Part shown: in pieces, positions 63,020 to 64,000 of the stretch
How positions within the stretch are numbered: position 1 is the stretch's first letter
How the letters are laid out: every line of letters begins with the position of its first letter
Assembly (NCBI GenBank): GCA_023266355.1
Contig: JAHFQM010000004.1
Location: 186,001 to 250,000 of the forward strand
From: Aquabacterium sp.
Lineage (GTDB): Bacteria; Pseudomonadota; Gammaproteobacteria; Burkholderiales; Burkholderiaceae_C
Length of the DNA stretch: 64,000 nt
Direction of reading: 5' to 3'
The notes under the pieces: generated by a model
The model's input: the letters and a program-made list of their open reading frames with translations, nothing else
Database searches by the model: none
What the model was told of the DNA's origin: nothing
Program-made: the position numbers and the translations under genes

Positions 63020-63670
63020 TCAGGGCGCCAGCCGACTGACCAGCCAACTGCTGTCGGCCTGTTGCTCATAGGCGATGCGATCATGAAGCCTTGACGGACG
63101 GCCTTGCCAGAACTCCCAACGGTCAGGCACCAGGCGATACCCACCCCAATGGGCAGGCCTCGGGGGGTTGTCGCCCAGGCTTGCCTGAAGCTCGGCCCAC
63201 GACCGCTCCAGGGATTCACGCGAGCTCAGCACGCTGCTCTGGGGCGACGCCCAGGCACCGATGCGGGAGCCCAGGGGGCGGCTGTGGAAGTACACATCGG
63301 ACTGCTCGGCCGACACCTGCTCCACACGCCCTTCGATGCGCACCACCCGCTCCAGTTCGGGCCAGAAGAACTGCATCGCGGCGTGCTGGTTCGCTGCCAG
63401 TTCCAGGCCTTTGCGGCTCTGGTAGTTGGTGAACCAGACCAGACCCTCCGCATCCGCCCCCTTGAGCAGGAGCACACGGGTGGAGGGCCGGCCGTTGGCG
63501 CTCACCGTGGCCAGCGTCATCGCGCTCGGCTCCAGGGCGCGAGACTTCACGGCCTCTTCCAGCCAGATGTGGAACTGGTCGTTGGGATGCGCCTGCACGT
63601 GCGCCTCGTCCAAAGCGGCCTGTTCGTAGCTTTTGCGCATGCGCGCCAGATCAATGCTCGATTTGTCCAT
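63020..63670 (-). CDS. pdxH: Pyridoxamine 5'-phosphate oxidase
   Basis: The 216-residue FMN enzyme oxidises pyridoxamine or pyridoxine 5'-phosphate to pyridoxal phosphate. The FMN/substrate motifs are [22 protein letters not shown] and [35 protein letters not shown]. The C-terminal signature with [14 protein letters not shown] is complete. The start at ATG 63670 ([15 protein letters not shown]) fits the family. Fourteen upstream codons have no support. Confidence 0.96.
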   Translation of the reverse strand: MDKSSIDLARMRKSYEQAALDEAHVQAHPNDQFHIWLEEAVKSRALEPSAMTLATVSANGRPSTRVLLLKGADAEGLVWFTNYQSRKGLELAANQHAAMQFFWPELERVVRIEGRVEQVSAEQSDVYFHSRPLGSRIGAWASPQSSVLSSRESLERSWAELQASLGDNPPRPAHWGGYRLVPDRWEFWQGRPSRLHDRIAYEQQADSSWLVSRLAP

Positions 63671-63804
63671 GGCGAAAGTATGGCCCGTTTTGATTGCGAT
63701 TGGGAATGACACGAATCAAGGCTTCGCCCGGGTATGCACTTAGGTGAATCCGCGCTGGCGACACCCACTTCGGGGATTCACACTGAAGTTCCAGGAGGCA
63801 GGAA

Positions 63805-64000
63805 ATGGACTCACGCGCCACAGCCATCATTGCGGTCCCGCATCAGGCCTGTGGTCACACCGGGAGCATGCTCCTGCACAGCGTGAACCGCACGATGGCA
63901 CAGTGCGCCGAAGCCGATCTGGACGTGCTCGTCGTCGCGCCCCAGGCCGCACTCAGCGCGTGGCACGAATGGTGCCAATCCTCTTGCGCCAGCGTGGTGA
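63805..64000 (+). CDS. Start of an unidentified protein, cut by the window end
   Basis: Sixty-five codons are visible from ATG 63805, with GGAGG 8 nt upstream, so translation here is well supported. The N-terminus reads MDSRATAIIAVPHQACGHTG, with several cysteines and histidines. Nothing diagnostic is visible. A glycosyltransferase is conceivable because an OGT-like protein is nearby, but I do not recognise the family. Confidence 0.6.
   Translation, partial: MDSRATAIIAVPHQACGHTGSMLLHSVNRTMAQCAEADLDVLVVAPQAALSAWHEWCQSSCASVV

Overview
The window looks like chromosomal DNA from a GC-rich betaproteobacterium, most likely Burkholderiales. An Aquabacterium/Leptothrix/Comamonadaceae-type relative is plausible, but the sequence alone does not fix the genus. 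The signs are FlhDC-type flagellar control, an mla operon that includes mlaA, nrdR next to glyA, a ribD-ribE-ribBX-ribH-nusB cluster, an xseB-ispA-dxs cluster, and the combination of CIRCE and sigma-32. I see no rRNA, tRNA, CRISPR array, prophage or complete insertion sequence. Nearly every base belongs to a tightly packed gene, and many stop and start codons overlap by 1 or 4 nt.

Layout. 1-2.1 kb: the end of an HD-GYP-like protein, then rpoH under a perfect CIRCE operator. 2.1-6.3 kb: sugar phosphate genes, tal-pgi divergent from zwf. 6.3-10.4 kb: the mlaFEDACB phospholipid transport operon. 10.5-16.9 kb: gltBD glutamate synthase. 17-17.8 kb: a degenerate REP-associated transposase relative flanked by two REP-like repeats. 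18-21.7 kb: a ferredoxin-reductase-like protein with two tandem fatty acid desaturases. 21.8-26.3 kb: flhDC, motAB and cheYZ. 26.3-28.3 kb: an AlgZ/AlgR-like two-component pair, divergent from argH. 29.8-33.6 kb: a hemerythrin protein and the isoprenoid genes dxs-ispA-xseB. 34-38.6 kb: an orphan Rieske oxygenase, a DMT exporter, a ZIP metal transporter and ppx. 38.6-40.7 kb: a PEGA-domain Ser/Thr kinase and a TssQ-like lipoprotein. 40.8-44.9 kb: riboflavin genes with nusB. 45-54.8 kb: a type IV minor pilin operon (fimT-pilVWX-pilY1-pilE) ending in a TonB-like gene. 54.9-56.9 kb: nrdR and glyA behind a ZTP (pfl) riboswitch. 57-64 kb: a lytic transglycosylase, ubiD, a TPR/O-GlcNAc-transferase-like protein, msrA, pdxH and the start of an unidentified gene.

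Functional themes are central metabolism (pentose phosphate, glutamate, arginine, one-carbon, riboflavin, isoprenoid, ubiquinone and PLP salvage), envelope lipid upkeep (Mla, desaturases), and surface motility (flagellar master regulator and motor, type IV pilus tip, PilR/AlgR-type signalling). The parts that most deserve a second look are non-coding: CIRCE on rpoH, a sigma-28-like promoter ending in a terminator between flhC and motA, a promoter-structure-terminator unit between ubiD and the OGT-like gene, the glyA riboswitch, and a terminator hairpin sitting on the mlaF start codon.
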